Assembly: GCA_022795735.1 (NCBI GenBank)
Contig: JAAWHG010000004.1
Coordinates: 1-64,000 of the forward strand
Origin: Oscillospiraceae bacterium
GTDB taxonomy: Bacteria > Bacillota > Clostridia > Oscillospirales > Oscillospiraceae
DNA: 64,000 nt
Direction of reading: 5' to 3'
Below are positions 34,369 through 42,725 of this stretch, in pieces. The translations under genes and the position numbers were made by a program. Below the pieces are notes generated by a model that saw only the letters and a program-made list of their open reading frames with translations, made no database searches and was not told the DNA's origin. How positions within the stretch are numbered: the stretch's first letter is position 1; each line of letters begins with the position of its first letter.

Positions 34369-36126
34369 CTATAAAATCCATTGCTTGAGGGTTCGAATTA
34401 AAATGTCCGGGTCCAGGGGCTTGGGCAGATGGGCGTTCATTCCCGCCTCCATCGCGTTTCGCACGTCGTCAGAGAAGGTGTTGGCCGTCAGGGCGATAAT
34501 GGGGACTTTCGGGGCGTCGGGGCGATCCAGGGCGCGAATGGCGCGGGTGGCCGCGTAGCCGTCCATCACCGGCATTTGAATGTCCATCAGAATTGCGCGG
34601 TAGTAGAAGGGAGGAGACGAGGCGAAACGTTCCACGCTTTCCTGTCCGTCAACGGCCTCCTCCACTTGAAGGCCCGCCATCTCTAACACCGTCCGGGCGA
34701 TTTCCCGGTTTAGATCATTGTCCTCCACCAGGAGAGTCAGTGGAGCATCGGTAAAGTCGGAAATCTCCATCGTAGCTGGCCGTTTCTCAACGTGGTTTGC
34801 GGGTTTGCTGGCCGGTTTGAAAAATAGCGTGATGGTGAACCGGGAGCCTTGATTGAGGGCGCTCTCCACCTGGACCGAGCCGCCCATCATCTGAATCAGG
34901 TTGTGGGCGATGGCCATTCCCAGCCCGGAGCCGGGGACCTTGCTGATCCGGGAATCCTCCGCTCGCTCAAAGGGAAGGAAAATCCGCTCTTGAAACTCCC
35001 CGGTCATGCCAATACCGTTGTCCTGCACGACGAACTGGTAGCAGATGCCGCCGCCAGAGGACTGCGGCTTCTCCGTGAGGGAGAATAAAATATGGCCGCC
35101 CTCCGGGGTGTACTTGGTGGCGTTGGACAGGAAATTCATCAGGATTTCCTGAACGCGGATGGAGTCGCCGATGACAAAGTCGTGCTCCAGCTTCCCGATG
35201 TCAACGTCAAAGGTTTGATGCTGCTGGTCGGTGGTAGGGCGGATGAGATGGATGGTCTCGTTGACCACATCGGCAATGGAAAATACGGTCTCGGTGATGG
35301 TAAAGTTGTGGCTTTCAATTTTGGACATGTCCAGCACCTCATTGATTAGGTGCAAAAGCTGAGCGCCGGACTGCGCGATTTTCTCCAAGCAGTAATTCAC
35401 CTGCTCCTGGTCATCCCTCTTTTGCCGCGCGATGGCGGTCATGCCCATGATGGCGTTCATTGGGGTACGAATATCGTGGGACATCCGGGAGAGGAACTCG
35501 GTTTTGGCCTGATTGGCGCGGCTGGCAGCCTCATAGGCCTCTTCCAGCGCTTGACGGGCCTGCCGTTCGCGTTGGCGCATCTCCCACTCCGCCTGCTTGC
35601 GCAGGGCCTCTGACTCGGTGACACCCTGGTAAATCCCGCGAAGGTTGGTCTTCCCGCTTTCCCCGGCATGCTCGCCGCCGCCGGTTTGACTCAGGTTGGA
35701 GTCATCCGCCTGTGTGGAGTGTGCGGACGGGATTCGGTCAGGGGAGGAGGCGTGGAGATGGACACAGAGCCAGCGGTCCCCCGTCTGGCGGAAGACAAAG
35801 GTGATTCGCTGACGCTTTGTCTCGGTGACCGTCTCCGAGACGGAGAACGAAATCTTGATAAGGCTGCCGCACACACATACCCCCGGCGCAACCTCCGTAA
35901 TGGAATAGTTTTCCTCCAGAATGGCGCACGATGGAAGGACTATTTTACTGAAGTATGCGGCGGTTTCGGCCAGGGAATGAGCCTCGTTTCCCACTCTGGT
36001 GCCGATCCAACTGAAATCGGGAGCCAGGTATTCGAGCAGTGCCATGATACCGCTGCTCTCCCGGTAATAGATCCGGACCATCCGGGAGGAAATTTCCCGG
36101 ATATGCAGTTCTGTGATGCCGTCCAT
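34369..36126 (-). CDS. Hybrid sensor histidine kinase with receiver domain and SnoaL-like input
   Basis: 585 residues. N-terminal ~130 residues look like an NTF2/SnoaL-type domain (LEYLAPDFSWIGTRVGNEAH, ITFVFRQTGDRWLCVHLHAS) rather than PAS; a coiled linker follows (about 165-210). HisKA has the phospho-His in SHDIRTPMNAIMG (near 217), the ATPase domain has DNGIGM and GSGLGMAIAHN, and the receiver has the phospho-Asp in ILMDIQMPVMDGYAA (near 515) and the KPL signature. No membrane segment, so it senses in the cytoplasm. ATG 36126 has GAGGAGG. Its partner regulator is not in the window. Confidence 0.93.
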   Translation of the reverse strand: MDGITELHIREISSRMVRIYYRESSGIMALLEYLAPDFSWIGTRVGNEAHSLAETAAYFSKIVLPSCAILEENYSITEVAPGVCVCGSLIKISFSVSETVTETKRQRITFVFRQTGDRWLCVHLHASSPDRIPSAHSTQADDSNLSQTGGGEHAGESGKTNLRGIYQGVTESEALRKQAEWEMRQRERQARQALEEAYEAASRANQAKTEFLSRMSHDIRTPMNAIMGMTAIARQKRDDQEQVNYCLEKIAQSGAQLLHLINEVLDMSKIESHNFTITETVFSIADVVNETIHLIRPTTDQQHQTFDVDIGKLEHDFVIGDSIRVQEILMNFLSNATKYTPEGGHILFSLTEKPQSSGGGICYQFVVQDNGIGMTGEFQERIFLPFERAEDSRISKVPGSGLGMAIAHNLIQMMGGSVQVESALNQGSRFTITLFFKPASKPANHVEKRPATMEISDFTDAPLTLLVEDNDLNREIARTVLEMAGLQVEEAVDGQESVERFASSPPFYYRAILMDIQMPVMDGYAATRAIRALDRPDAPKVPIIALTANTFSDDVRNAMEAGMNAHLPKPLDPDILIRTLKQWIL

Positions 36127-36139
36127 GCGGATCACCTCC

Positions 36140-36703
36140 TCAAATATTGGAGCTGGCAAGCTCCGTTATGATCGCATAGACCTCGTCCCAGCCGCGTGCG
36201 CGGACGCAGCCGGCCTCCCGGTCCGGGAAGCTGCGGTTATAGGGCCTGTCGAACAGAATTCGGGCGTAGTCGCCGTCTACCAGATTGTGGGGGCCGTCAT
36301 CAATGAGCACGTCGCCCCGAATGAGCTGCTTGCGGCTGGTCAGGATGACATGGTCCCAGTCCAGAAAGGGAAACATGGAGAGAATCGCGTCCATCTTGGG
36401 TTTGCAGTGCCGGTAATCGGTGGCCGAGACCATAAAAAGCTGATGGCCCTCATCGTAAAGCCGTTGCAGAACCCGCTGACTGCCAGGGAGAGGGGAGAGA
36501 CGCTGCCAGAGTCCGTCCCATTCCAGCGCGCCGTAAACCTGTTCTCTGGTCAGACCTGGGAAAGCCAGGCTGACGTCCCAATCGTGAATATCGTCAACAG
36601 TGACGGCGGTCCCATACTTCTCATTGAGCAGGGCAAGCCAGACTTCTGATAGGTTTTCCGACGTGTCGTCCGCGTCGAACAGAATGGTTAGGTTCTTTTT
36701 CAT
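36140..36703 (-). CDS. 5'(3')-deoxyribonucleotidase-like HAD phosphatase
   Basis: 187 residues of the NT5C-type HAD family that dephosphorylates deoxynucleotides. The HAD motif I is LFDADDTSENL (nucleophile and acid/base Asp), motif II FMVSATDYRHC, motif III ILTSRKQL and motif IV VLIDDGPHNL. Ribosome binding site GGAGGG before ATG 36703. Its stop is 13 bases before the histidine kinase start, so they are probably cotranscribed. Confidence 0.88.
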   Translation of the reverse strand: MKKNLTILFDADDTSENLSEVWLALLNEKYGTAVTVDDIHDWDVSLAFPGLTREQVYGALEWDGLWQRLSPLPGSQRVLQRLYDEGHQLFMVSATDYRHCKPKMDAILSMFPFLDWDHVILTSRKQLIRGDVLIDDGPHNLVDGDYARILFDRPYNRSFPDREAGCVRARGWDEVYAIITELASSNI

Positions 36704-36755
36704 CGTGCGCCCTCCAATTCATTCCGGCGGCAGATTTGGTTACTTAAAAAAACAC

Positions 36756-36806
36756 TTGACATTCTCACTGTGTCAGGGTTTATGCTGTTGTACAGGAACC
36801 GGTTCC
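36756..36806 (+). promoter_or_regulatory. MerR-type promoter and operator
   Basis: -35 TTGACA (36756-36761), 19-base spacer, -10 TATGCT (36781-36786). Inside the long spacer lies the inverted repeat TGACA-N9-TGTCA (36757-36775), as at MerR-regulated promoters. A second palindrome GGAACCGGTTCC sits at 36795-36806 in the leader. It drives the MerR-like gene, so autoregulation is inferred. Confidence 0.78.
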
Positions 36807-36830
36807 ACAACAGATTGCAAGGAGGATACC

Positions 36831-37637
36831 ATGCTGACCATTGGTGAATTTTCCCGTCTGAGTCACGTTTCGCCGCGAATGCTGCGTCATTATGACGCCC
36901 TGGGACTGCTGCGTCCGGAGATGGTGGGCGAAAACGGCTACCGTTATTACCGGCAGGAGCAATTGTCTGTCCTGATTCGGATTCAGTGGTTGGGAGGTTA
37001 CGGATTCCCGCTCCACGAAATGGGTCCGCTGCTGGCTTTGGATGACCAGGCACTGTTAGAGCATTTGCGTCGGCGGCGGCTGACGCTCCGGCGAGAGTTG
37101 GAGGCAAAAAAGGAATTGCTGCGCCAATTGGAGCTGGATATTCTCCGGTTGGAAGGAGTAGCGCGTATGGAAAATCAGTATCATATTATTTTGCTGGATG
37201 ACCCGGCACAAAAGGTTTTTTCAATTCGAAAAACCGTCGGCATCAATCAGTACCACGCATTATTTGAAGAACTGCGCCGGGAAGCGGCGGCACGGGGGCT
37301 GATGCAGGCGGGGCCGATTCAAATGCTCTATCACGCCCCTGATTTTAGCTATGAGAGCTCCGATGTGGAGGCGCAGATGGTGGTGGCCGAGGATGGGCCA
37401 GGGGTGACCATTAAACCCCGGTTTCTCTGCGCGTCAGTGCGGCACAAGGGCTCTTATGGAAAGCTGAACCGGGCGTATGAGGCGCTGTGCGGCTGGCTGG
37501 CCGAGCATGTGGAGTACCGGCCCTGCGGGGCGGCAATGGATCGGTATCTGAACGATCCGCACCAGACGCCGGAGGAAGAATTGGAAACGGGGATACTCTT
37601 CCCCGTAGAGCGTGTGCTGTCTGAAGGCCAAGGGTAG
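36831..37637 (+). CDS. MerR-family regulator with GyrI-like effector domain
   Basis: 268 residues. N-terminal MerR HTH: MLTIGEFSRLSHVSPRMLRH and YDALGLLRPEMVGENGYRYY (about 1-40), then a dimerisation coiled coil (LRRRRLTLRRELEAKKELLR). The C-terminal domain (about 115-268, with QYHIILLDDPAQKVFSIRKT and FLCASVRHKGSYGKLNRAYE) resembles GyrI/BmrR-type small-molecule binding domains. The ATG at 36831 has GGAGG just upstream. A 19-bp spacer promoter precedes it. BmrR relatives activate multidrug efflux genes; none is next to this one. Confidence 0.9.
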   Translation: MLTIGEFSRLSHVSPRMLRHYDALGLLRPEMVGENGYRYYRQEQLSVLIRIQWLGGYGFPLHEMGPLLALDDQALLEHLRRRRLTLRRELEAKKELLRQLELDILRLEGVARMENQYHIILLDDPAQKVFSIRKTVGINQYHALFEELRREAAARGLMQAGPIQMLYHAPDFSYESSDVEAQMVVAEDGPGVTIKPRFLCASVRHKGSYGKLNRAYEALCGWLAEHVEYRPCGAAMDRYLNDPHQTPEEELETGILFPVERVLSEGQG

Positions 37638-37771
37638 GAAACAGAACCTCCGGCGGCGGACAAGAATTATCCTTTTGTATTTTATCATCAATCCTTACCA
37701 CTGTCAATTTGAGGGAGGATAAGAATGAAAAAATAATGATTTACTTTGCGAAATAAGACAAGAACGGGACA

Positions 37772-37801
37772 CCCCCAATGTCAGAGGGCTGACATTGGGG
37801 G
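37772..37801 (-). terminator. Hairpin downstream of the 5'-nucleotidase gene
   Basis: 13-bp perfect stem CCCCCAATGTCAG / CTGACATTGGGGG (37772-37784 / 37789-37801, loop AGGG), 23 bases after the leftward gene stop. The T-run is weak. Confidence 0.55.
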
Positions 37802-37824
37802 CGTCGTTTCACAATTGTAATCTG

Positions 37825-39744
37825 TTACGCGGCGGGGAGCTGGAGCTGCTGGCCGGTATAGAGAAGGTTGGGGCCCGCGAGCTTCCCGGCGTTGAGCTGG
37901 TAAATTTCAGACCAGCGGAGGCCGTTGCCCAGGTTCCGCGCGGCGATCGTCCACAGGCTGTCGCCATTCTGAACGGTATACAGGCCAGCGGGAGCGGGTG
38001 TGGGGGCAGAAGCCGGTTCTGGAACAGGCTTGGGTGCGGGAGCAGGTTCAGGCTGGGGTTCGGGAACCGGCTCGGGAACGGGCATCTCTTCCGCCGGGGC
38101 CTCCTCGGCCTGTGCGGCGATGGTGATGCGGCCCTGTCCCTTGGGGTCGGCGTAATCCTCGCCGACCGAGCCGCCGAGCTTCTCGGTTATGTAGTTAATC
38201 AAGCACTGGTTGTCCAACATGACCTCGTCTTTGAGGACTTTGCAGTTCTTGAACATGCTGTAGCCGTCGCCGCCGTTTTTGAGCATATAGTTGTGGGAGG
38301 CTACGGTGTAGGTCTGGGCGGGGTCAATGGGCTGGCCGCCCACCGTCACGTTGTAGACCCTGCGGTCGCCCTCTACCTTGACAAAAGCGCCGTGATCGTC
38401 ACATACCACAGAGGTGGGAATGCTGGGATCGAAGGAATAGCTGAGGCCGGAAACCTGGAGGAAGCCGCCGTTCTCCTCGGGATAGAGGCGTGCGCCCAGC
38501 TCCAGCGCGTCGAGCAGCTGCTGGCCGGTGGCCTCAATGAGGCACATGGCGTTGCCGTAGGGCTGGACATTAATGATTTCTTCGTAGGTGATGTCACCGG
38601 CGTCGATGTCGGCGCGGATGCCGCCGCCGTTGGTCAGACCCACGTCGGCTCCCATCATGTTGCGGTAGGCGTCGGCACAGAGATCGCCCAGATTGGTTTC
38701 AGCGGTGCGCACCGCGCGATCGCCGGTGGCGGGGTCTTTGCTGGTTAGGGCGACGGTGGTGGTGGCGACCTTTTCCTGGAGAACGCCGGCCAGCTCCGCT
38801 TCAATATCGGCCAGCGCCTTGGCAGTTGCCGCATCAGAGTTTGCGTAGCCGGTCACCAGTTCGGTTTTCACACCAGCGGCGGGGTCGATGATAAGCTTGC
38901 CGATGGCGGCCAGCTTGGTGCCGGTCTGGAGCAGGGCGACATTCTTGCCGTCCTTGTTGGGGGCGGTGGTGCTGTACTGCTCATGGGAATGGCCGTCCAG
39001 AAGGGCGTCGATGCCGGTGGTGTTGGCGATCACGCTGGAGGAGGTCCAAGGGTCGTTGACGCCGTCCTGACCCAGATGTGCCAGAGCGACCACGTAATCG
39101 GCCCCATCGGCCTTGGCGGCATCGACTGCGGACTGTACGGCGGTGTACAGAGCTCCGTCCGACTCACAGAAGGTATAGACAAAGTTGCCGGAGGCGTCCT
39201 GGAAGGAGGTGGGGTCAGATTTGCTCAGGCTTTCCGGTGTGGCGATGCCCACATATCCAACCTTGCAGCTGCCGTAATCCACAATGGCGTAGGGGTCAAG
39301 GACCGGCTTGCCGTCCTTGAGGAGATTGCAGCAGATGTACTGATACTTTGCCCCTTCTACGAGGGACAGGAAGTTTTCCATGCCGAAGTCGAACTCATGG
39401 TTGCCGGGGATGGCAAGATCGTAACCGGCGGCGTTCATAAGCTGCTGGGGATAGGAGCCCTTGGACAGGGTGCCCGCGGCGCCGCCCTGGATGGCGTCGC
39501 CGGCGTCGGCCAGCGTCACATGGTCCGCGCCATATTGGGCTTCCATTTCAGCAACGTAGGCGGCTACGGCGGGGTAGCCAAGATGTGAGACGGTGCCGTC
39601 GTCTTCTGTTTCCTGGGCCAGGGCGCAGTGGACGTCATTGGTATACAGGATGACGACAGGGTCCGCGTCGGCGGCCAGCGCGGCGGCAGGGAGGAGCCCC
39701 AGGACGAGCAGAAGGGTCAAAAGCAGGGATATTGTTTTTTTCAT
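37825..39744 (-). CDS. Secreted 5'-nucleotidase/UshA-like protein with C-terminal LysM domain
   Basis: 639 residues. Signal peptide 1-24 (MKKTISLLLTLLLVLGLLPA, cleavage near AAALAA). The metallophosphoesterase domain has VILYTNDVHCAL, LADAGDAIQGG, AIPGNHEFDFGMENF and DGHSHEQYS as metal-binding motifs. The 5'-nucleotidase C-terminal domain is about 330-530 (LTNGGGIRADIDAGDI). A Pro/Glu linker of PEP repeats follows (about 550-585), then a LysM domain (YTVQNGDSLWTIAARNLGNG) to the end. LysM should tether it to peptidoglycan. It would hydrolyse nucleotides outside the cell. AGGAGG before ATG 39744. Confidence 0.93.
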   Translation of the reverse strand: MKKTISLLLTLLLVLGLLPAAALAADADPVVILYTNDVHCALAQETEDDGTVSHLGYPAVAAYVAEMEAQYGADHVTLADAGDAIQGGAAGTLSKGSYPQQLMNAAGYDLAIPGNHEFDFGMENFLSLVEGAKYQYICCNLLKDGKPVLDPYAIVDYGSCKVGYVGIATPESLSKSDPTSFQDASGNFVYTFCESDGALYTAVQSAVDAAKADGADYVVALAHLGQDGVNDPWTSSSVIANTTGIDALLDGHSHEQYSTTAPNKDGKNVALLQTGTKLAAIGKLIIDPAAGVKTELVTGYANSDAATAKALADIEAELAGVLQEKVATTTVALTSKDPATGDRAVRTAETNLGDLCADAYRNMMGADVGLTNGGGIRADIDAGDITYEEIINVQPYGNAMCLIEATGQQLLDALELGARLYPEENGGFLQVSGLSYSFDPSIPTSVVCDDHGAFVKVEGDRRVYNVTVGGQPIDPAQTYTVASHNYMLKNGGDGYSMFKNCKVLKDEVMLDNQCLINYITEKLGGSVGEDYADPKGQGRITIAAQAEEAPAEEMPVPEPVPEPQPEPAPAPKPVPEPASAPTPAPAGLYTVQNGDSLWTIAARNLGNGLRWSEIYQLNAGKLAGPNLLYTGQQLQLPAA

Positions 39745-39834
39745 GTGTGATGCCTCCTAAACTTCATTGGTGTGGAATTAAGGGGTATGTGCTTCCGATC
39801 CTCCTTTCTTCAGTGCAATAGCTGACAGCGGTGG

Positions 39835-40464
39835 TTACAGGCCCAGGCTGACGCCGTCGAAAGCCTTCTGGAGGTTGTCCAGGAACCAGGCCGCATGGGC
39901 TTCGTCCATTTGCGTGTGGTGAAATTGGAAGGAGACGGGAAGGGTGGTCTTTAAAAGGCCCTTTCGGTACCGGCCCCAGAGCATGGAGGGGTTGTTGCGG
40001 AAGCCGGAGTAGAGGTTGACCGCCCCATCCACGTTGTAGTCGGGCAGGGAGGAGGTTCCAATGACCATGGCTTCCTGTTCCAGCTCGTGGGGCTCGCCGC
40101 TGTTCATCACCTGGCGGGTGAAGTGCATATAGTCCTCATTGAACTGACGGAGATCCCACGAAAAGGGGACGTCGCAGGTGACAATTTTACCATTGCCGCA
40201 CTGTACTGTGACGCCGATGGCAAGACGGTCAAAGGCCATCATCAGCTCGCGCACCGGCAGCATATAGAACTCAGTAATTTGAGAGGCTGCTTTGCCGATA
40301 CAGTGACAGAGCAGCATATTAAAGCGCATGGCGTTCTTTCGGCTGAATTTGACCAGGGGGGTGACGTTCATCGTCCGGAAAAAGGTTATCATTGGCATCT
40401 TGGCGTTCATCCATAGCGCGAAGGCTGCGGCGCGCTTGGTTTCTTTGGGATCGACTTCTTTCGT
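39835..40464 (-). CDS. CatA-like O-acetyltransferase
   Basis: About 210 residues of the chloramphenicol acetyltransferase (CAT) superfamily. The catalytic H-H-x3-D motif is FQFHHTQMDEAHAAW near the C terminus; internal landmarks are MRFNMLLCHCIGKAASQITE, FDRLAIGVTVQCGNGKIV and GTSSLPDYNVDGAVNLYSGF. Such CatA-like proteins are common in gut Clostridia; the substrate is unknown and drug resistance should not be assumed. The start is odd: no ATG/GTG/TTG occurs between a TTG at 40587 and the ATG at 40410. A good AGGAG lies 8 bases before an in-frame ACG at 40464, and the codon where homologues would begin reads GTC (40470-40468). I give ACG as the working start. Confidence 0.82.
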   Translation of the reverse strand, partial: TKEVDPKETKRAAAFALWMNAKMPMITFFRTMNVTPLVKFSRKNAMRFNMLLCHCIGKAASQITEFYMLPVRELMMAFDRLAIGVTVQCGNGKIVTCDVPFSWDLRQFNEDYMHFTRQVMNSGEPHELEQEAMVIGTSSLPDYNVDGAVNLYSGFRNNPSMLWGRYRKGLLKTTLPVSFQFHHTQMDEAHAAWFLDNLQKAFDGVSLGL

Positions 40465-40590
40465 ATTGACCTCTCCTCTCGCTGGCGTGGGGAGGCGGCA
40501 ATCTGTCCGTTTCCGTCTCCTGTTCCGTGTATTCTGATAACTTAAAGTATAAGACGAATTTTGGAAAAAAGCAAGGGGAAAAAACAAAAA

Positions 40591-40634
40591 CGCCCCCTTG
40601 GAAAGACGGGATTGACCGTCTTTCCAAGGGGGCG
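40591..40634 (-). terminator. Strong terminator of the NuoEF/NfnB-like operon
   Basis: Perfect 19-bp stem (40591-40609 / 40616-40634), followed on the minus strand by T5-G-T6. Confidence 0.88.
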
Positions 40635-40666
40635 CGTCTTATTTCAAAAAACAGCGCGCGGGTTGC

Positions 40667-42709
40667 TTATTTGGACAAGAGCTTCAGCGCGCCAGTCGGG
40701 CAGGCCTCGACGCACTTGCCGCAGTCCTTGCACTTGGCCAGGGCGTCGGCGGAGGCGAACTCGGGCTGTACGATGGTCTTGAAGCCGCGGCCCAGGAGGC
40801 CCAGAAGGCTCTGACCGGCGACCTCGCGGCACATGCGGACGCACTGATTGCAGAGCATGCACTTGCCCTGGTCGCGCTCAATGACGAGCAGCTTCTGCTC
40901 CTTGAAGCACTTGTGCTTCTCGCCCTTGAGACGGTCGGGATTGATGGGATCGAGGTTGGCGTAGCGGATGAGCTTGCAGTCGTCATAGTCGTGGCAGCCG
41001 CACTCCAGGCAGCGCTTGGCCTCGCTGCGGGCCTGCTCGTCGGAGAAGCCCTTGATGACCGACTCGAAGTCGCCCTTGCGGACGTCGGGATCACGGACCG
41101 GCATCTCAGCGCGCGGCTTCCTCTCGTAGTCGGCGTACTGCTCCTTGGTGACCTCACGCTTGGAGTAGAAGGGCTCGGCGGGCTTCATGTCCTGACCCTT
41201 GAGGTACTTGTCGATGGCGACGGCGGCGCGGTCGCCCTCACCGATGGCCTCAATGGCAATGGAAGCGCCGCGGTTGGTCATATCGCCGGCGGCAAACAGA
41301 CCTTCGACGCTGGTCGCGCCGGTGGCTGGGTCGGTTGTGACGGTGCCGCGGTCCCAGTTGAACGGGAGGCCGTCGATGCCGTCGGGCTTACGCATCTTCT
41401 GACCGATGGCGGCGATGACGGTGTCCACCTGGAGGGTCTCAAACTTGCCCTCGACGGGAATGGGCTTCCGGCGGCCGGAGGCGTCTGGCTCGCCGAGCTC
41501 CATGATCTGGAGCTTGATCTCGTCCACCTTGCCGTCCTTTTCGATGATCTCGGCGGGGTTGGTCAGGAACTTGAACTGTACGCCCTCTTCAATGGCCTCT
41601 TCGATTTCCAGGTCATCGGCGGGGGCTTCTTCGCGGGTACGGCGGTAGATGACGTAAACGTTTTTCGCGCCGCAGCGGATGGCGGTGCGGCAGGCGTCCA
41701 TGGCGGTGTTGCCGCCGCCGACGACGGCTACGCTCTTGCCGATGTCGGGAATTTTGCCCTCGTTGACGTCGCGCAGGAAGTCTATGCCGCCCAGCACGCC
41801 GGGTACGTTTTCACCGGGGCAGCCGACGTTGGAGCTCTGCCATGCGCCGATGGCGACCAGAACGGCGTCGTTTTCCTTTTGCAGGTTGGCCAAGGTGATG
41901 TCCTCGCCGAGTTTGATGTTGTTTTTCATCACAACACCGGTATCGGCAATCAGGTCCACTTCCTTCTTGACCAAATCCTTGGGCAGACGGTAAGCCGGGA
42001 TGCCGTAGCGGAGCATACCGCCCATCTCGGGCATGGCGTCGTAAACGGTTACGGCGTGACCGGCCTTGCGGAGGTAGGCCGCGGCGCTGAGGCCGGCGGG
42101 GCCGCCGCCGACGATGGCGACCTTCTTGCCGGTGTCGGGGGCGCACTCGGGCTTATAGGGGTTGCCGGAGGCCAGATCATTGTCCGCAGCAAACGCTTTC
42201 AGGTAGGCGATGGAAAGGGGCTGCTCGACAAAGTTGCGGCGGCAGTCCAGCTCGCAGGGATGCGGGCAGACGCGGCCGATGGAGGCGGGCAGCGGAATTT
42301 TCTCTTTGATGATCTTGACGGCGCCCTTGTCGTCGCCCTCGGCAATCTTCTTCAGATAGCCCTGGACGTTGGTATGGGCGGGGCAGCGAAGGACGCAGGG
42401 ACCCTTGCAGTCGCCCTCGTGGTCGCTCATGAGGAGCTCCAGGGCGATCTTGCGGGCCTGCTTGACGCGCGGGGTGTCGGTGTGGATGACCATACCGTCC
42501 TTTTCAACCGTCGTCGCACAGGAGCGCATCAGCTTGGGCATTCCCTCGGCTTCCACGACGCAGAGGCCGCAGGCGCCATAGACCTTCAGTTCCTTGTGAT
42601 AACACATATTCGGGATTTCAATCCCGTTCTCGGCGGCGATGTTGAGGATAGTTTGACCTTTGTTCCCAACCAGCTCGCGGCCGTCAATGGTAATTTTGAC
42701 TTGTTCCAC
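40667..42709 (-). CDS. NfnB/StnC-like FAD-NAD(P) oxidoreductase with ferredoxin domains
   Basis: 680 residues. An N-terminal [2Fe-2S] domain (CYHKELKVYGACGLCVVEA, then RSCATTV) leads into a linker with further Cys (GDCKGPCVLRCPAHT, CPHPCELDCRRN). The NfnB/glutamate-synthase-small-subunit module follows, with FAD fold VAIVGGGPAGLSAAAYLR and NAD(P) fold VAVVGGGNTAMDACRTA. The C terminus has two [4Fe-4S] motifs (CMLCNQCVRMC and CKDCGKCVEACP). Together with the NuoF- and NuoE-like genes it matches the Stn-type ferredoxin:NADP transhydrogenase layout known from acetogens. No [FeFe]-hydrogenase H-cluster Cys motif is present. Terminator after it; ribosome binding site before ATG 42709. Confidence 0.88.
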   Translation of the reverse strand: MEQVKITIDGRELVGNKGQTILNIAAENGIEIPNMCYHKELKVYGACGLCVVEAEGMPKLMRSCATTVEKDGMVIHTDTPRVKQARKIALELLMSDHEGDCKGPCVLRCPAHTNVQGYLKKIAEGDDKGAVKIIKEKIPLPASIGRVCPHPCELDCRRNFVEQPLSIAYLKAFAADNDLASGNPYKPECAPDTGKKVAIVGGGPAGLSAAAYLRKAGHAVTVYDAMPEMGGMLRYGIPAYRLPKDLVKKEVDLIADTGVVMKNNIKLGEDITLANLQKENDAVLVAIGAWQSSNVGCPGENVPGVLGGIDFLRDVNEGKIPDIGKSVAVVGGGNTAMDACRTAIRCGAKNVYVIYRRTREEAPADDLEIEEAIEEGVQFKFLTNPAEIIEKDGKVDEIKLQIMELGEPDASGRRKPIPVEGKFETLQVDTVIAAIGQKMRKPDGIDGLPFNWDRGTVTTDPATGATSVEGLFAAGDMTNRGASIAIEAIGEGDRAAVAIDKYLKGQDMKPAEPFYSKREVTKEQYADYERKPRAEMPVRDPDVRKGDFESVIKGFSDEQARSEAKRCLECGCHDYDDCKLIRYANLDPINPDRLKGEKHKCFKEQKLLVIERDQGKCMLCNQCVRMCREVAGQSLLGLLGRGFKTIVQPEFASADALAKCKDCGKCVEACPTGALKLLSK

Positions 42710-42725
42710 TTCTCAATCGCCTCCC

